Positions 1 to 10,737 are shown, counted from the first letter of the stretch. The stretch is 64,000 nucleotides of DNA from Pyrobaculum oguniense TE7 (GCA_000247545.1 CP003316.1:2203233-2267232), one strand, 5' to 3'. Numbers and translations are program-made. Notes: generated by a model from the letters alone, not told the origin.

Positions 1-197
1 TTTCCAACAATTTGCCGCAACATCTTCACGTTAGAACCCCCCTTTCCCACAGCTAGTGCCGCTTGGTTTTTCTGCACGACGTAGATAACTCTAGAATAGG
101 CGTTGTCTATAACCACGTCTATAGGGGTCACGCCAGTAATGCTTTCAAAAAGCGTGGCGTATCTAATTTCTTCCTCAGTTAACCGGATATCAGGCAT
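1..197 (-). CDS. nusA: NusA-like KH-domain protein (partial)
   Basis: Only the first 65 or so codons lie in the window; the gene runs off its left edge. The ATG is at 197 and the protein begins [17 protein letters not shown]. It then has the KH-type loop [13 protein letters not shown], with GKGG as the nucleic-acid-contacting GxxG motif. Archaeal NusA-like proteins are short tandem-KH proteins encoded between rpl30e and rps12 at the end of the RNA polymerase operon, and that is the position here. The start overlaps the rpl30e stop by eight bases, so translation is probably coupled. The role in transcription elongation or termination is inferred from family and context. Confidence 0.85.
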   Translation of the reverse strand, partial: MPDIRLTEEEIRYATLFESITGVTPIDVVIDNAYSRVIYVVQKNQAALAVGKGGSNVKMLRQIVG

Positions 198-504
198 GTT
201 CTGTTAATTTCAAAATCTCGCTTTGGCCGGGGTCGATCACTGCCAGTGCCATTATTTTATGCGGCCTCTTAGCCGCAGCGCCCAGCTCTATGCTCGAGCC
301 GGGAAAAACAAATATCGGAATGCCGGCTAGTTTGGCGTAGTATTCAATATCGTCTTTTGCCCACTTAGGCGCGTTTGCCGCTATAATTACCAACTTAGGC
401 GTACCCGCCAACAACGCTCTTTTCGTTTCTTCGAAGCCTATAACCACGCTTCCCGTGTTGATTGCTACTTGGAGCTCCCTGCCTATATCAATCACGAGGG
501 CCAC
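190..504 (-). CDS. rpl30e: Ribosomal protein L30e
   Basis: This is a 104-residue protein with the L7Ae/L30e/S12e-type RNA-binding fold, a component of the large ribosomal subunit. It shows the family pattern of a hydrophobic N-terminus, then [18 protein letters not shown], then [10 protein letters not shown] and a C-terminal GRPHK-like loop ([11 protein letters not shown]). The start is GTG at 504, preceded by a TTTTTTAAAG box at about 515-525, so it may have its own leaderless promoter besides readthrough from rpoA2. The order rpoA2-rpl30e-nusA is the standard archaeal arrangement. Confidence 0.93.
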   Translation of the reverse strand: MALVIDIGRELQVAINTGSVVIGFEETKRALLAGTPKLVIIAANAPKWAKDDIEYYAKLAGIPIFVFPGSSIELGAAAKRPHKIMALAVIDPGQSEILKLTEHA

Positions 505-543
505 TAAAAGCAGGCTTTAAAAAATTTACACCCACCGCGGCTG

Positions 544-1683
544 TTAGAACTGCATCAAAAGGCGCACGATGCCGGTACCAATGGGTATATACTTCCCCGC
601 AATTATGCTCTCGACCACTCCCTTAAAGGCCTCCTCTTCGCCTCTTACAGAGGCCTCAATCAGCGTCTTGACGGTGACCTCAAAGGCGGCGCGCGCCAAT
701 GGGGATTCCTTAGCCCCAACAACTCCGTGCCGTCCTATTGGCCTAAGCCTACCTGACCAAGTCATGGTGTCAGCAACCATGTACATATGCCTAATATCAA
801 CATCTAGGCCTTGCTCGTCAAGAACCCTCTTGATTTCTTGTGCCACTAGAGCCCTGGCCGCCTCTATGCCTAACACCTCCTCCACCTCGTGGAGATCGTT
901 GCTGTAGGTTCTCGTGGCGTCTACCTCCTCAAGTTGTAGCACCGCCTCCAAGTTTGTCCCCTCAGTTACGATAAACCATTCATCTGCTTTTGAGTCGTAC
1001 TGGAGCACCACCTTCCTCACTCCCTTTATCCCAGCTACTTTTATCTGCAGTATTTTATCTCTGACTTTTCTTAACTTGAAAATATCAGGCGAGGTAAGCG
1101 TAACTGTAATTGTGTGGCCACGGAAAGAAATTGATAAGTCCTTTCCCCTCGCCTTGCTGACAATCTTCTCGACCTCCTTTATGTTTAAACCTCTATACCT
1201 CAACTGCTCTGTGTCCAGCTCAATTGTGATTGCGCCACTTATATAATCTACATCCACCTCCTTTGCCAACATCTCTAGAGTCACTTGTTGTATCTTCTTT
1301 GCCACAGCCTCCGCCGCCTCTCGGCTCTTATTATGCGGAGGCTTCAAATAGATATACATCAAAGGCGTTGAGGGAGTCCTCCGGGCGTCTACCACCTCTA
1401 TAAGCCTCGGAAGACCACGCGCCATGGAGAACTCCCTCAGACCCGCGTAGTGGAAAGAGCGGAGGATCATCTGGGTGCCCGGCTCGCCTATCGACTGCGC
1501 CGTTACAATACCTATGGCCTCCCCAGGGTCTATCAACGAGTTTAGGTAAAGCCTCAGCACGCGGTATATGAGGCGGAGGGCCCTCTCATCGTCTAGATCC
1601 TTCACTGCGTTTTCAATCTCAGCGTACAGCGGCTTCGGCAATATGTGTTGTATTTTTGCCAAAAGCTCCTGCTTCGAGATCAT
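544..1683 (-). CDS. rpoA2: RNA polymerase subunit A''
   Basis: This is the C-terminal fragment of the archaeal homologue of bacterial beta', which forms part of the active site including the trigger loop. The diagnostic stretch TAQSIGEPGTQMILRSFHYAG sits near residues 60-85, and the C-terminus has GRLRPIGRHGVVGAKESPLARAAFE-type sequence. I place the start at ATG 1683 because it overlaps the rpoA1 stop in an ATGA arrangement, giving 379 residues. A GTG three codons upstream (1692) is the alternative. It is translated right after A' and assembles with it. Confidence 0.96.
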   Translation of the reverse strand: MISKQELLAKIQHILPKPLYAEIENAVKDLDDERALRLIYRVLRLYLNSLIDPGEAIGIVTAQSIGEPGTQMILRSFHYAGLREFSMARGLPRLIEVVDARRTPSTPLMYIYLKPPHNKSREAAEAVAKKIQQVTLEMLAKEVDVDYISGAITIELDTEQLRYRGLNIKEVEKIVSKARGKDLSISFRGHTITVTLTSPDIFKLRKVRDKILQIKVAGIKGVRKVVLQYDSKADEWFIVTEGTNLEAVLQLEEVDATRTYSNDLHEVEEVLGIEAARALVAQEIKRVLDEQGLDVDIRHMYMVADTMTWSGRLRPIGRHGVVGAKESPLARAAFEVTVKTLIEASVRGEEEAFKGVVESIIAGKYIPIGTGIVRLLMQF

Positions 1684-4334
1684 CTTATCCACATCTTGAG
1701 CAACTTTACGTCTGTGACCTTGCCGTGGTCTGAACGGCTCACATCAACGCCGTCTTCGCCGTATAGGGGCTGGAGTAGCATAGAGCCGCCAAACCTCACG
1801 GTCCCGTCGTAGGCCACGTAGACGTCTTGCAACGCGTTGATAAGACGCCTCTGCATGTAGCCTGACTGCGCCGTGCGCACCGCCGTGTCTATCAACCCAT
1901 CTCTACCTGCCGCCGCGTGGAAGAAATACTCAACAGGCGTGAGGCCGCACCTAAAGCAATGTTTAACAAAGCCCCCAGAAAAGGCGCCTATATCCCCCAC
2001 AGGGAAGTGGGGAAGCGTCCTACTTCTAAAGCCCCGCCTAATGCGCTCGCCCCGGATAGTCTGCTGGCCCAGCGTGGCGACCATCTGCACTATGTTAACG
2101 AGGCTACCCCTAGCGCCGGTCTTAGCCATTAGGTAGCCCTCAGAGTTCTTATCAATATACTTCTCCACAACCTGCGCCGCGTCTTCGCGAACTCTTGACA
2201 AGATATCTGTAACCTTGTTTTCAAACGTCTCCTCTACCGTAAAGCCGGGCATGGCCTCCAGACGCCCGCTTGTGAAATCCTCGATAAGTCCTTCAACCTT
2301 CTTCAAGGCTTGCTCTATGATTTCTTCCACCTCCCTATACGCCTCCGTGGGTATATAGACTGAATCCATGGCAAAGGTGAAGCCGCGTAGGTCAAGATAC
2401 CTTAGGAACAACCGGAGAGACGAGTCGAGCCACCTCCTCGCCACATCCGGCGGGTAGTCTCGGGCAATGCGGTGCCAGAGAGAGTCCACCTGCTCAGCGC
2501 CTATCGATTTTTTGTCCAACACCCCCTTTGCTAAGTAGCCGTTAAGCACGATAATCCACTCGTCACCATGGCAGGTATAGGCGTCTTGGCACTTCGACTT
2601 AAAAGCGGTGGGTTGCACCCAGTTGAAATCCTTCGGTAGGAAGTGGGAGATAATCTGCTTACCCGTCCACAGCTCTACTGGGTAGAGTATCGCCGGCTCT
2701 GGCGGATCCTCCTCCGACTTACCCGCGCCCAGGAGGAAGGCCACTTCCTTCTTAGTTAAGAAGGTAGTTTTGTGAGAAAGTAGATAGGCCCCGATTATGT
2801 AGTCCTGTCTCGCTCCGATAATGGCACCGCCGTAGCGCGGAGTGATTATGTGATTCTCCACCAGCATTAACAACCTCGCCTCCGCCCTAGCCTCCTCCGT
2901 CTGCGGCACATGGAGGTTCATCTCGTCCCCATCAAAATCAGCGTTATACGGAGGACACACGGCCAGGTGCAATCTAAACGTCCTCCCCGGCAACACCTTG
3001 ACCAAGTGGCCCATCATAGACACCCTGTGAAGAGAAGGTTGTCTGTTGAAAAGTACAATGTCGCCGTCTCTTAAGTGCCTCTCTACCACCCAACCCGGGG
3101 CCAGCCTCTCCGCGAGGGCCTTCCTGTCCTTCACATAGCGTAGATCTATTCTCCTCCCCTCGGGCGTCACGACGTAGTTCGCCCCCGGCCAAGTCTCGGG
3201 GCCGCGGATCACGTACTCCCGTAGCACGTCTATATTCCAAGCAGTCACCTTCTCCGGCACAGTCAAAATCTTGGCGATATCAGTAGGCACTCCAACCTCG
3301 TTTATGCTGATGTGGGGGTCGGGGCTGATAACAGTACGGGCTGAGAAGTTCACGCGCTTCCCGCTGAGAGATCCCCTGAAGCGCCCCTCCTTGCCCTTTA
3401 GGCGTTGGGCTATCCCCTTAAGCGGCCTCCCGCCCCTGTGCTTAGCTACAGGGATCCCCGGGAGCTCGTTGTCAAAGTAAGTAGCGACGTGATACTGGAG
3501 GAGGTCCCAGAGGTTGTCCACCACGTTAGTAGGAGCGCCGGTCTCAATGGCGATTTTAAGCTTCTCGTTCATCCTAATAATATCCACAAGCTTGTGAGTT
3601 AAGTCGTCCTCCGACCTAATACCGGTCTCTAGCTGTATAGAAGGTCTAACATGCGGAGGCGGAACGGGCAACACCTTAAGAATTGCCCACTCGGGCCGGA
3701 AAACAGAAGGGTTGATCCCAAGAAGCTCCAAGTCTTCACTAGGTATCTTACCAAGCCTATCTCTCAGCATCTCGGGATCAAGCTTAACTAAGGCGCCATT
3801 CTCAGTCTCCTCGTAGAAGTAGTAGGGCCGCTCAAACCTTACCTTATTCCGCTTATACCCACAATGGGGACAGGTCATACGCTCCGCCGCCTTCCTTCTG
3901 ATTCTCTCGTGCAGGTTCTGCGCAAGCAGACGCCACCTCTTACTAAGCCTAGTCAGCCTCTCCCTATAGCGCGCAATCTCCTCGTCGCGGAGCATTATGC
4001 GCCCGCAGTTGGGACAAGTAGTTCTCAAAATGTCGTATATCACACGGGCAAAACCAACGTGAACTACAGGCTTAACCAGCTCTATGTGTCCAAAATGGCC
4101 CGGACAAACATCGTGAGTCTGACCACACGTCTCGCAACGCGCCCCAGGCTCGGCCACCCCAAGCCTCCGGTCAGAAATACCGCCCCTCACCGGTAAGCCG
4201 CCCTCGTCGTAGACCTCCGACGTCGTAACCTCCATCACCGAGTACTTTCGAATAACCTCTGGGCTAAGGACTCCGAATTTTATAGATTTAATCACCTTAC
4301 GAGGAATAGTGTCAAGTTCCTCCCTTAACGACAC
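1680..4334 (-). CDS. rpoA1: RNA polymerase subunit A'
   Basis: This 884-residue subunit holds the catalytic magnesium aspartates in the invariant NADFDGDEMN motif at about residue 463. Zinc-binding pairs are visible at the N-terminus (CETCGQTHDVCPGH, then CPNCG and CPHCG). The protein stops where archaea and only archaea split the large subunit, with A'' following in an overlapping frame. The GTG start at 4334 lies about 20 bases after a TATA-like box (4349-4357) embedded just before the end of rpoB, so transcription can start here as well as upstream. Confidence 0.97.
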   Translation of the reverse strand: MSLREELDTIPRKVIKSIKFGVLSPEVIRKYSVMEVTTSEVYDEGGLPVRGGISDRRLGVAEPGARCETCGQTHDVCPGHFGHIELVKPVVHVGFARVIYDILRTTCPNCGRIMLRDEEIARYRERLTRLSKRWRLLAQNLHERIRRKAAERMTCPHCGYKRNKVRFERPYYFYEETENGALVKLDPEMLRDRLGKIPSEDLELLGINPSVFRPEWAILKVLPVPPPHVRPSIQLETGIRSEDDLTHKLVDIIRMNEKLKIAIETGAPTNVVDNLWDLLQYHVATYFDNELPGIPVAKHRGGRPLKGIAQRLKGKEGRFRGSLSGKRVNFSARTVISPDPHISINEVGVPTDIAKILTVPEKVTAWNIDVLREYVIRGPETWPGANYVVTPEGRRIDLRYVKDRKALAERLAPGWVVERHLRDGDIVLFNRQPSLHRVSMMGHLVKVLPGRTFRLHLAVCPPYNADFDGDEMNLHVPQTEEARAEARLLMLVENHIITPRYGGAIIGARQDYIIGAYLLSHKTTFLTKKEVAFLLGAGKSEEDPPEPAILYPVELWTGKQIISHFLPKDFNWVQPTAFKSKCQDAYTCHGDEWIIVLNGYLAKGVLDKKSIGAEQVDSLWHRIARDYPPDVARRWLDSSLRLFLRYLDLRGFTFAMDSVYIPTEAYREVEEIIEQALKKVEGLIEDFTSGRLEAMPGFTVEETFENKVTDILSRVREDAAQVVEKYIDKNSEGYLMAKTGARGSLVNIVQMVATLGQQTIRGERIRRGFRSRTLPHFPVGDIGAFSGGFVKHCFRCGLTPVEYFFHAAAGRDGLIDTAVRTAQSGYMQRRLINALQDVYVAYDGTVRFGGSMLLQPLYGEDGVDVSRSDHGKVTDVKLLKMWIR

Positions 4335-4363
4335 GGCGATTGGTACAAGTCAATATAAAAAGT

Positions 4364-7300
4364 TTAGTCCAGCACCTCAGAGAGCTCAAGCTTGGGGTAT
4401 ATACCCAGCGCAATCAGTTCTTGAAGCAGAAGCTTAAAGGCATAGGGCACTGTGACCTTGGCGAACTGTCCCGTATCGCCGTGGATTGGGCACTTCGGCT
4501 TATTACTCTTGGCATCCAGATACGCCGGCAGGCCGCAAAGCTCGCAGACATACATCGTGTATTTATCGCTCGACTCCACAAGCCTCTCGTAGAGCAACGC
4601 CGAGGCGCCGTGCGCTATCAAGACGTCGCGCTCCATCTCTCCCAGCCTTAGGCCGCCTTCGCGGGAGCGGCCCTCTGTGGGTTGTCTCGTGAGTATCTGC
4701 ACGGGGCCCCTCGCGCGGGCGTGTATCTTGTCGGCTACCATGTGGTGTAGCTTCTGGTAGTACACAATGCCTATGAATATGTCCGCTACGAGCCTCTCGC
4801 CGGTTATGCCGCTGTACATGACCTCTTTGCCGTCCCACTTGTAGCCGAGTTTTAGCAACAGCTTCCTCAAGTCCTCCTCCTTTACCCCCTCAAAGGGTGT
4901 GGCGTCTACTAGGTTACCTGTGGCGGCGCCGACCTTCCCGGCCATGCTTTCTAGCAACTGGGCGACAGTCATACGCGAGGGCAGGGCATGTGGATTTACA
5001 ATTATGTCGGGGACAATGCCCTCCTCTGTGAATGGCATATCCTCTTGTCTAAGCAACATCCCCACAACTCCCTTCTGGCCGTGCCGGCTTGCGAACTTGT
5101 CGCCGAGCTCCGGAATTCTGAGCTCCCTCAGCCTCACCTTAACAAGCTTGTTGCCCTCGGGAGACTCCGTGATTATGACCCTGTCCACTATACCCTTTTC
5201 TCCGCGCCTTACGGCCACCGAGGCATCGCGTCTCTCTTTCAGTATCCGCTCTGTCTCCAGTGTGGTGTAGAACCTCGGCGGGGATGTTTTGCCTATCAAC
5301 ACCTCGCTGCTACTCACATACACCTCAGGCGGGGCTATGCCGTCTTCGTCTAAGTGGCTGTAGGCCTCTGGCCCCCTATACCCCTTGACCGAGCTGTCGG
5401 GTATCTCAATCTTGTCCTCCTCGCCGCCGGGATACCTCTGCTCCTCCGTCTCGTATGTGCGGTAGAACACCGAACGGAACATGCCGCGCTCCACAGACGC
5501 CTTGTTTAGGATAACGGCGTCCTCGATGTTGTACCCCGTATAGGTGAGCAGAGCCACTACGGCGTTCTGGCCTGCAGGCCGCTTCGAATAACCCACTAAC
5601 TCCAGACCCCTGGTAGTCACTATCGGCCTCTCTGGGTAGTACAACATGTGGCCTCTGGAGTCCAGCTTGTACAAGAAGTTGGACTGCGGCAAGCCCAGAC
5701 TCTGCTTGGCCATCGCGGCCTCGTATTGGTTTCTCGGCGACTGGTTGTGCTCTAGGTAGGGTATAATCGAGGCAATTGCCCCCAGGATGGAGGATGGTAT
5801 AATCTCCACATGGGTGTAATTGCTTAGGTCGCCCTCGGGGTCAACAGCTATGTGGGCGTTTTCCTCTTCGTCGGCGTCTAGATACTCCACCACGCCCATT
5901 TTTAACAAGTCGTCCCAGGTGAGCTCCCCCCTCTTCACCCTCTCAACAATGTCCTTTGTGAGTTTCAGCTTCCCGTCTTCCACGACTAGGAGAGGCCTCC
6001 TTATGCGCCCCCCGTCGCTGTTCACGTAAACGACGCCGTTGAGATAAGCGATGTTTATCTCGTCGCTTATCTTGCCCTGCCTCCTCAAGCTCCTTACCGT
6101 CTTTACCAATTCTTCCGGTTCTGGGTGGATACCTATCAGCCTCCCGTTTAGGTAGACTTCGGCGCCGCGGATGCCCTCCTCTCTAGCTTTTAGTATAGGC
6201 ACGACGCCCTGCTGTAAGAGCATCTGTTCAACTTCGTTTTCGTCCACACCAGTGGTTATCTCGGCGAGGAGGGCGAGGTTCTTCACAAGTCCCACGTTTT
6301 GGCCCTCAGGCGTCTCAACTGCGCACAGCCTCCCCCACTGGGTTGGGTGGAGGTCGCGGGCCTCGAAGTGGGGCTGGGTCCTGGATAGGGAGGACACAAC
6401 ACGCCTCAGGTAGCTCAGAGTGGAGAGGTAGTTGGTGCGGTCTAAAATCTGGGAGACACCCGTCTTGCCCCCTACCCAGTTACCCGTGGCTAGGGCTTGC
6501 CTGACGCGCTCGGTTATTATATCCGGCCTTACAATTGTCTGCAGGTGGGGTATCCTCCCCCTGGCGTAGTACTTCTCCAGCTGGCTCCTCAGCTCCTGGA
6601 GCAACTGCTTAAACACTGTGCGGAAAAGCTGGGTCATCAAGTCGCCAACTAGGCGCACCCTCTTGTTTGCCACGTGGTCCTTATCGTCGGGCTTCCTCCT
6701 CCCCAGCTGGAGCTCCACAAGACCCTTAACAATTTGCCCCAGCATCAGCGCCTTCTTCAGCCTAATTTCTTGTTGCTTCTTCTCATCCTGCACCGTGGTG
6801 CCAAGGTGAGGCAGGAAGTACCTATCTAGCAGTTGCAACGCCCGCTCCACTCTGACGGGCCGGGGTTGCCCCACCGCCACCTTGCCGCCTATATAGTCAA
6901 GCGCGTCTTCGCGGGTTATCGCTATCTGGTTGGCAACCACGAGCGACGGGAGGAGCTCTTTCTGTATGTCTGGGTCGTCCGACACGGCCTTCACCACGTC
7001 CTCGTCCGTCTCGAGGCCGAGAGCCTTCATGTAGATGGGGAAGGGTATTTTGACGGGTATTGCCGAAAGCGTGGCGTAAATCACCCCGTCTTTGTTGAGC
7101 TCAACGGTCAACGTGCTTCTGTACCCTATGCCGGTGGATATAGTCTTGGCCAAGAACTTCACGGAGGGCTTGTCGCCCTTGTCGTAAATTGGCCTATCAG
7201 CGACGAGGTCCTCCTGGCTTATAATAACCCGCTCGCTCCCGTTTATGATAAAGTAGCCGCCGAAGTCTTGGGGGTCCTCAAACCTCTTAGGGTACTCACT

Positions 7301-7747
7301 TGGCCTCAGCCGGGACAGATTGCAACGTTTCGACTTAACCATTATGGGCAACTCCCCTATGTAGAAGGTCTCTGTGGCGTAGGGCTCATCATCTACGTAC
7401 AAAACCGCGGTTAGGTACAAGGGCGCCGAGTAGGTGGCGTTGCGGAGCCGAGCCTCCATGGGGTAGATAAGGGACTCGGAACCGTCCGACTCCTTAATCC
7501 TCGGCCACCCCACCTCGATTTTCTCCAACACCAGTTTCAGCCCCTTAATCTCCGTATCAACCACCTTGAAATCCTCGACAATGCGGGGGAGCCTCTTGTC
7601 TAGGAAGTCGTTGAAAGACTTTATCTGGTGGCTGGCGAGCCCCTTGTCTTTTATAAACCTCTCCACCAAGGCCCACCTATCGTCTTTTGTAAGAAGCCCT
7701 CCGTCTCCAGAGGGTGATATCACGGGTAGAGGAAGTAGATCAACCAT
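4364..7747 (-). CDS. rpoB: RNA polymerase subunit B
   Basis: This is the 1127-residue second-largest polymerase subunit, unsplit as in Crenarchaeota. The catalytic-region signature RHGQKGVVGM is near residue 890 and LTRQPTEGRSREGGLRLGEMERD near residue 1020. A C-terminal zinc site uses CELCG and CPIHG. The ATG at 7747 follows a TTTATATA box at about 7766-7773. No B'/B'' split or intein is seen. It is transcribed together with rpoH upstream and rpoA1 downstream. Confidence 0.97.
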   Translation of the reverse strand: MVDLLPLPVISPSGDGGLLTKDDRWALVERFIKDKGLASHQIKSFNDFLDKRLPRIVEDFKVVDTEIKGLKLVLEKIEVGWPRIKESDGSESLIYPMEARLRNATYSAPLYLTAVLYVDDEPYATETFYIGELPIMVKSKRCNLSRLRPSEYPKRFEDPQDFGGYFIINGSERVIISQEDLVADRPIYDKGDKPSVKFLAKTISTGIGYRSTLTVELNKDGVIYATLSAIPVKIPFPIYMKALGLETDEDVVKAVSDDPDIQKELLPSLVVANQIAITREDALDYIGGKVAVGQPRPVRVERALQLLDRYFLPHLGTTVQDEKKQQEIRLKKALMLGQIVKGLVELQLGRRKPDDKDHVANKRVRLVGDLMTQLFRTVFKQLLQELRSQLEKYYARGRIPHLQTIVRPDIITERVRQALATGNWVGGKTGVSQILDRTNYLSTLSYLRRVVSSLSRTQPHFEARDLHPTQWGRLCAVETPEGQNVGLVKNLALLAEITTGVDENEVEQMLLQQGVVPILKAREEGIRGAEVYLNGRLIGIHPEPEELVKTVRSLRRQGKISDEINIAYLNGVVYVNSDGGRIRRPLLVVEDGKLKLTKDIVERVKRGELTWDDLLKMGVVEYLDADEEENAHIAVDPEGDLSNYTHVEIIPSSILGAIASIIPYLEHNQSPRNQYEAAMAKQSLGLPQSNFLYKLDSRGHMLYYPERPIVTTRGLELVGYSKRPAGQNAVVALLTYTGYNIEDAVILNKASVERGMFRSVFYRTYETEEQRYPGGEEDKIEIPDSSVKGYRGPEAYSHLDEDGIAPPEVYVSSSEVLIGKTSPPRFYTTLETERILKERRDASVAVRRGEKGIVDRVIITESPEGNKLVKVRLRELRIPELGDKFASRHGQKGVVGMLLRQEDMPFTEEGIVPDIIVNPHALPSRMTVAQLLESMAGKVGAATGNLVDATPFEGVKEEDLRKLLLKLGYKWDGKEVMYSGITGERLVADIFIGIVYYQKLHHMVADKIHARARGPVQILTRQPTEGRSREGGLRLGEMERDVLIAHGASALLYERLVESSDKYTMYVCELCGLPAYLDAKSNKPKCPIHGDTGQFAKVTVPYAFKLLLQELIALGIYPKLELSEVLD

Positions 7748-7782
7748 CGGCCCACAAGAGAGATATGTATATAAATTTCAAC

Positions 7783-8010
7783 CTAGCCCGGGACGACTAG
7801 GCGATACACAACAAACTCGCCAGCAGTGGGGGACTCCCTAACTATTTTCAACACGTCCCCAGGCTTGGCGTCTACCAACTTGGCCAAGGGGTCGCTCGAC
7901 CTGATCCACGGTAGTTGCCATGGCCTTATCCTTAGCCTTTTGAGGAGTTCTTTTGCCTCCTCCTTAGGTATTACAGAGACTTCTCTAACCCCTAGAGAGA
8001 CTCTAGACAC
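7783..8010 (-). CDS. rpoH: RNA polymerase subunit H
   Basis: This is the 75-residue archaeal equivalent of the C-terminal domain of eukaryotic Rpb5, which contacts downstream DNA in the polymerase. Recognisable sequence includes the LLKRLRIRPWQLPWI core, the SDPLAKLVDAKPGDVLKIVR stretch and a C-terminal GEFVVYRLV. GTG 8010 is the chosen start. A TATA-like box at 8029-8038 lies at the spacing used for leaderless genes here and overlaps the region just before the atpA stop. It is the first gene of the polymerase operon. Confidence 0.94.
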   Translation of the reverse strand: MSRVSLGVREVSVIPKEEAKELLKRLRIRPWQLPWIRSSDPLAKLVDAKPGDVLKIVRESPTAGEFVVYRLVVPG

Positions 8011-8039
8011 GTGGCGAGGTTGTAGATACTATAAAAATA

Positions 8040-9821
8040 TTAAGACTTCTTGACAACCTTCTCTCTTATCTCCAGGACCAGCGTCTCTATGAATTTTGTG
8101 AGTTGTTCCTTAGCAGTGTCGTTAGTCACTTCCATTCTCAGTCTCGGCAACCTCTTTACGCTGTCTAACTCTCTCAGCGCTGATGCGGGTACACCCGCCT
8201 CAATCGCCTTTAGGCCTTCCTCGTAGTATGTATATATTGCCTTCATGAGGAGGAACTGCTTTATCGGCGCCGATGGCGTATCTATTGGGTTGTAGGCATC
8301 CTGTTTCAGGAAGCCCTCTCTTATCATAAACGCGACGTTGAGAATATGTTTCTCGTATTCGCTCAGCGCCTCTGTGCCCAGAATTCTCACAATCTCCTGA
8401 AGCTCGGCCTCTTTAACCAGTAGGGACTGGAGAGAGTCTCTGATTTTTCTCCACTCCGGCGAGACATTCTTTGACCACCACACCTCAACGGTGTCTACGT
8501 ATCTTGAGAAGGCGGCGAGCCAGTCGATAGCCGGGTAGTGCCTCGAATAGGCCAGTCTCGGCGACAGAGGCCAGAACGCGCCGATGAAGCGCAGGGTGTT
8601 TGAGGTAACCGGCTCCGTGAAGTCGCCCCCCGGCGGGCTGACAGACGCGGCGATAGTCAAAGATCCAATTCTCTCCTTGCTGCCCATCAGCACTACGCGT
8701 CCCGCGCGTTCGTAGAACTCGGCAAGCCTTGTGGGGAGGTAGGCGGGGTAGCCCTCTTCCGAAGGCATCTCGCCAATGCGGAGAGCTACCTCCCTCATGG
8801 CCTCCGCCCAGCGGGAGGTGGAGTCGGCCAGCACTAGGACGTCGTAGCCCTGGTCGCGGAAGTACTCGCCCAGGGTCGTCCCCATGTAGACCGACGCCTC
8901 TCTCGCCGCGACGGGCATGTTGCTGGTGTTGACGATAATCGTCGTCCTCTCCAGCAACGGTCTGCCGGTGGCAGGGTCCTTCAGCTTGAGCAGGCCCTGG
9001 AGGGCGTCGGCAGCCTCGTTGCCGCGCTCCCCGCAGAGCACGGGAATTATGAACCGGCTCTGGGCAAACATGGAGAGAGTCCTAATCATGACGGTCTTCC
9101 CTGAGCCGAAGGGCCCGGGCACCGCTGCGGCGCCACCCTTCGCAATCGGGAACATGGTGTCCACCGTGCGGACCCCTGTGATGAGAGGCTCCACTGGGGG
9201 TAGCTTCTCCTTAAATGGCCTCGGCCTCCTCACCGGCCACTTGTGCCACATCTTCACCTCGACGACGCCACGTTTTGTCTTAATCCTCGCAATCACGTCG
9301 TCTACCTTGTATTTGCCCTCCGCAACCCACTCCACCTCTCCCGGCGCGTGTTCTGGCAGAGGCGGGTAGAGGATGTAGTGTGTCATTAGTTCCGTCTCCT
9401 TGACAGATCCCAACACATCTCCGGGACTTACCTCATCGCCTGGCTTAACTGCGGGGCGGAAGTCGAACTCAGACTTTAAATCAAGTGGGGGCGCCTTGTC
9501 GTATCCAATTCCGCGGGCGATGAACGGGTTTTTGGAAATCTCTTCTATGTCCTTCAACGGCCTCTGCACTCCGTCGTAGATCTTGCCTATGATAGTGGGG
9601 CCGAGCCAAGCGCTTAGAGGCTCTCCTGTCCTCTCCACAGGCTCCCCCGGCTTTAGCCCCGTGGTGTCCTCGTAGACCTGTATAAAGGCCTTGTCGCCTT
9701 GTACTCTCACCACCTCGCCGAAGAGTTTTATCTCGCCTACGAATACCAGCTCGTATAGCCGCGCTCCTGGCAAGTCGGCTTTTACTACAGGCCCCGATAT
9801 GTACTCAATTTTCCCTCTCAT
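8040..9821 (-). CDS. atpA: A-type ATP synthase subunit A
   Basis: This is the 593-residue catalytic subunit of the archaeal A1Ao ATP synthase at the cytoplasmic face of the membrane. It has the P-loop GPFGSGKTV near residue 237, the family-specific inserted domain before it, and the [12 protein letters not shown] signature downstream. The ATG at 9821 overlaps the atpE stop in an ATGA arrangement. Only F, E and A are present here; the other subunits must lie elsewhere in the genome. Confidence 0.97.
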   Translation of the reverse strand: MRGKIEYISGPVVKADLPGARLYELVFVGEIKLFGEVVRVQGDKAFIQVYEDTTGLKPGEPVERTGEPLSAWLGPTIIGKIYDGVQRPLKDIEEISKNPFIARGIGYDKAPPLDLKSEFDFRPAVKPGDEVSPGDVLGSVKETELMTHYILYPPLPEHAPGEVEWVAEGKYKVDDVIARIKTKRGVVEVKMWHKWPVRRPRPFKEKLPPVEPLITGVRTVDTMFPIAKGGAAAVPGPFGSGKTVMIRTLSMFAQSRFIIPVLCGERGNEAADALQGLLKLKDPATGRPLLERTTIIVNTSNMPVAAREASVYMGTTLGEYFRDQGYDVLVLADSTSRWAEAMREVALRIGEMPSEEGYPAYLPTRLAEFYERAGRVVLMGSKERIGSLTIAASVSPPGGDFTEPVTSNTLRFIGAFWPLSPRLAYSRHYPAIDWLAAFSRYVDTVEVWWSKNVSPEWRKIRDSLQSLLVKEAELQEIVRILGTEALSEYEKHILNVAFMIREGFLKQDAYNPIDTPSAPIKQFLLMKAIYTYYEEGLKAIEAGVPASALRELDSVKRLPRLRMEVTNDTAKEQLTKFIETLVLEIREKVVKKS

Positions 9822-10384
9822 TGTGTCTCAAGATATAAGAGGTGTTTTATTTCTTCTAGTTTGTTCTGTATAATTGACTCCAACGTGTAGTCCACCACGA
9901 TGCTTCCATCTTTCGATGCGACAATGACGCCACCTCTTATATCCTTTTCATTTACCAGTCCTGTTAGCCCCATGTTCCTCGCGATGGCCTCCACCACCCC
10001 CCTATCTTTCGGCGATGTGTATATCACCACCTCTCTGCTCTGGATATACGCCGTCGCGCCTTCCATCAGCGATGTCAAAAACTTGACATACCTCTCTGAG
10101 CCTCTTATCTTGTCCACCTCCTCGTAGAGAGAGTTGACTAGGTCTTTAAGAAGCTCCTCATAGGTCTCCGCTATTCTTTTCCTGGCATTGACCGTAGCGT
10201 CGTAGAGGATACGCTCTCTTTCGAGAGTTACCTCGCTCTCGAGATTAGTAATTTGTTCTGTGTACTTATTCAAGGCAGCGTCGGCGTCTTTCCTTATTCT
10301 TGTCTCTATGTCAACGAGGAGGTTTTTTTTAAGCTCCTCCAGCTCCGCAATTTTAGCCCGGATTAAATCTTCGAAAAGCGACAT
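9818..10384 (-). CDS. atpE: A-type ATP synthase subunit E
   Basis: This 188-residue protein is the peripheral-stalk subunit. It has a long charged N-terminal helix ([17 protein letters not shown] through about residue 110) that forms the stalk coiled coil. A small globular C-terminal domain follows with [19 protein letters not shown], which is typical of the family. It sits between atpF and atpA and its stop overlaps the atpA start. A TTTATAAA box at 10405-10413 suggests that an atpE-atpA transcript can start here, separate from atpF. Confidence 0.92.
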   Translation of the reverse strand: MSLFEDLIRAKIAELEELKKNLLVDIETRIRKDADAALNKYTEQITNLESEVTLERERILYDATVNARKRIAETYEELLKDLVNSLYEEVDKIRGSERYVKFLTSLMEGATAYIQSREVVIYTSPKDRGVVEAIARNMGLTGLVNEKDIRGGVIVASKDGSIVVDYTLESIIQNKLEEIKHLLYLETQ

Positions 10385-10417
10385 ACCCTTCCAGACAGGC
10401 CACGTTTATAAATTATG

Positions 10418-10708
10418 TCACCCACCAAGGACCTGCCTTACAATTTGTAAATAATTAACCTCGCGGTCCATCCCCTCCCCGACACTAGGCACAACAACTA
10501 TTAGTTTTCTGGGGTTGCGCATGCGGATTTCGTCAAGCTCCTTACTAATAGCCTTTGCAATGTTAGAAGTTAGGAAAATCGCATCGTAGACGTCAAGACC
10601 TTTCTTAATGAAACTAAGAGCCTCCTCGGGGTCTACAATAGTCTTACCCTCAAACCCCATTAACTTAAACAGCGCAACAGTATAACGGTCACCTATCACT
10701 ATGTGCAT
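10418..10708 (-). CDS. atpF: A-type ATP synthase subunit F
   Basis: This is a 96-residue protein of the central-stalk F subunit family. It starts with the typical IVIGDRYTVALFKLMGFEG, followed by DAIFLTSNIAKAI and a loop with RKLIVVVPSVGEG. Its order F-E-A is usual for crenarchaeal ATP synthase genes. The ATG at 10708 lies about 22 bases after a TATATAAATA-like box (about 10729-10737), consistent with a leaderless transcript. Confidence 0.9.
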   Translation of the reverse strand: MHIVIGDRYTVALFKLMGFEGKTIVDPEEALSFIKKGLDVYDAIFLTSNIAKAISKELDEIRMRNPRKLIVVVPSVGEGMDREVNYLQIVRQVLGG

Positions 10709-10737
10709 AGATGCCTTATAAGGGATGTATTTATATT

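Noticed and set aside
4899-7841. Long plus-strand ORFs opposite rpoB and rpoA1
   Set aside because: They lie entirely inside well-recognised polymerase genes on the other strand and have biased composition typical of antisense frames.
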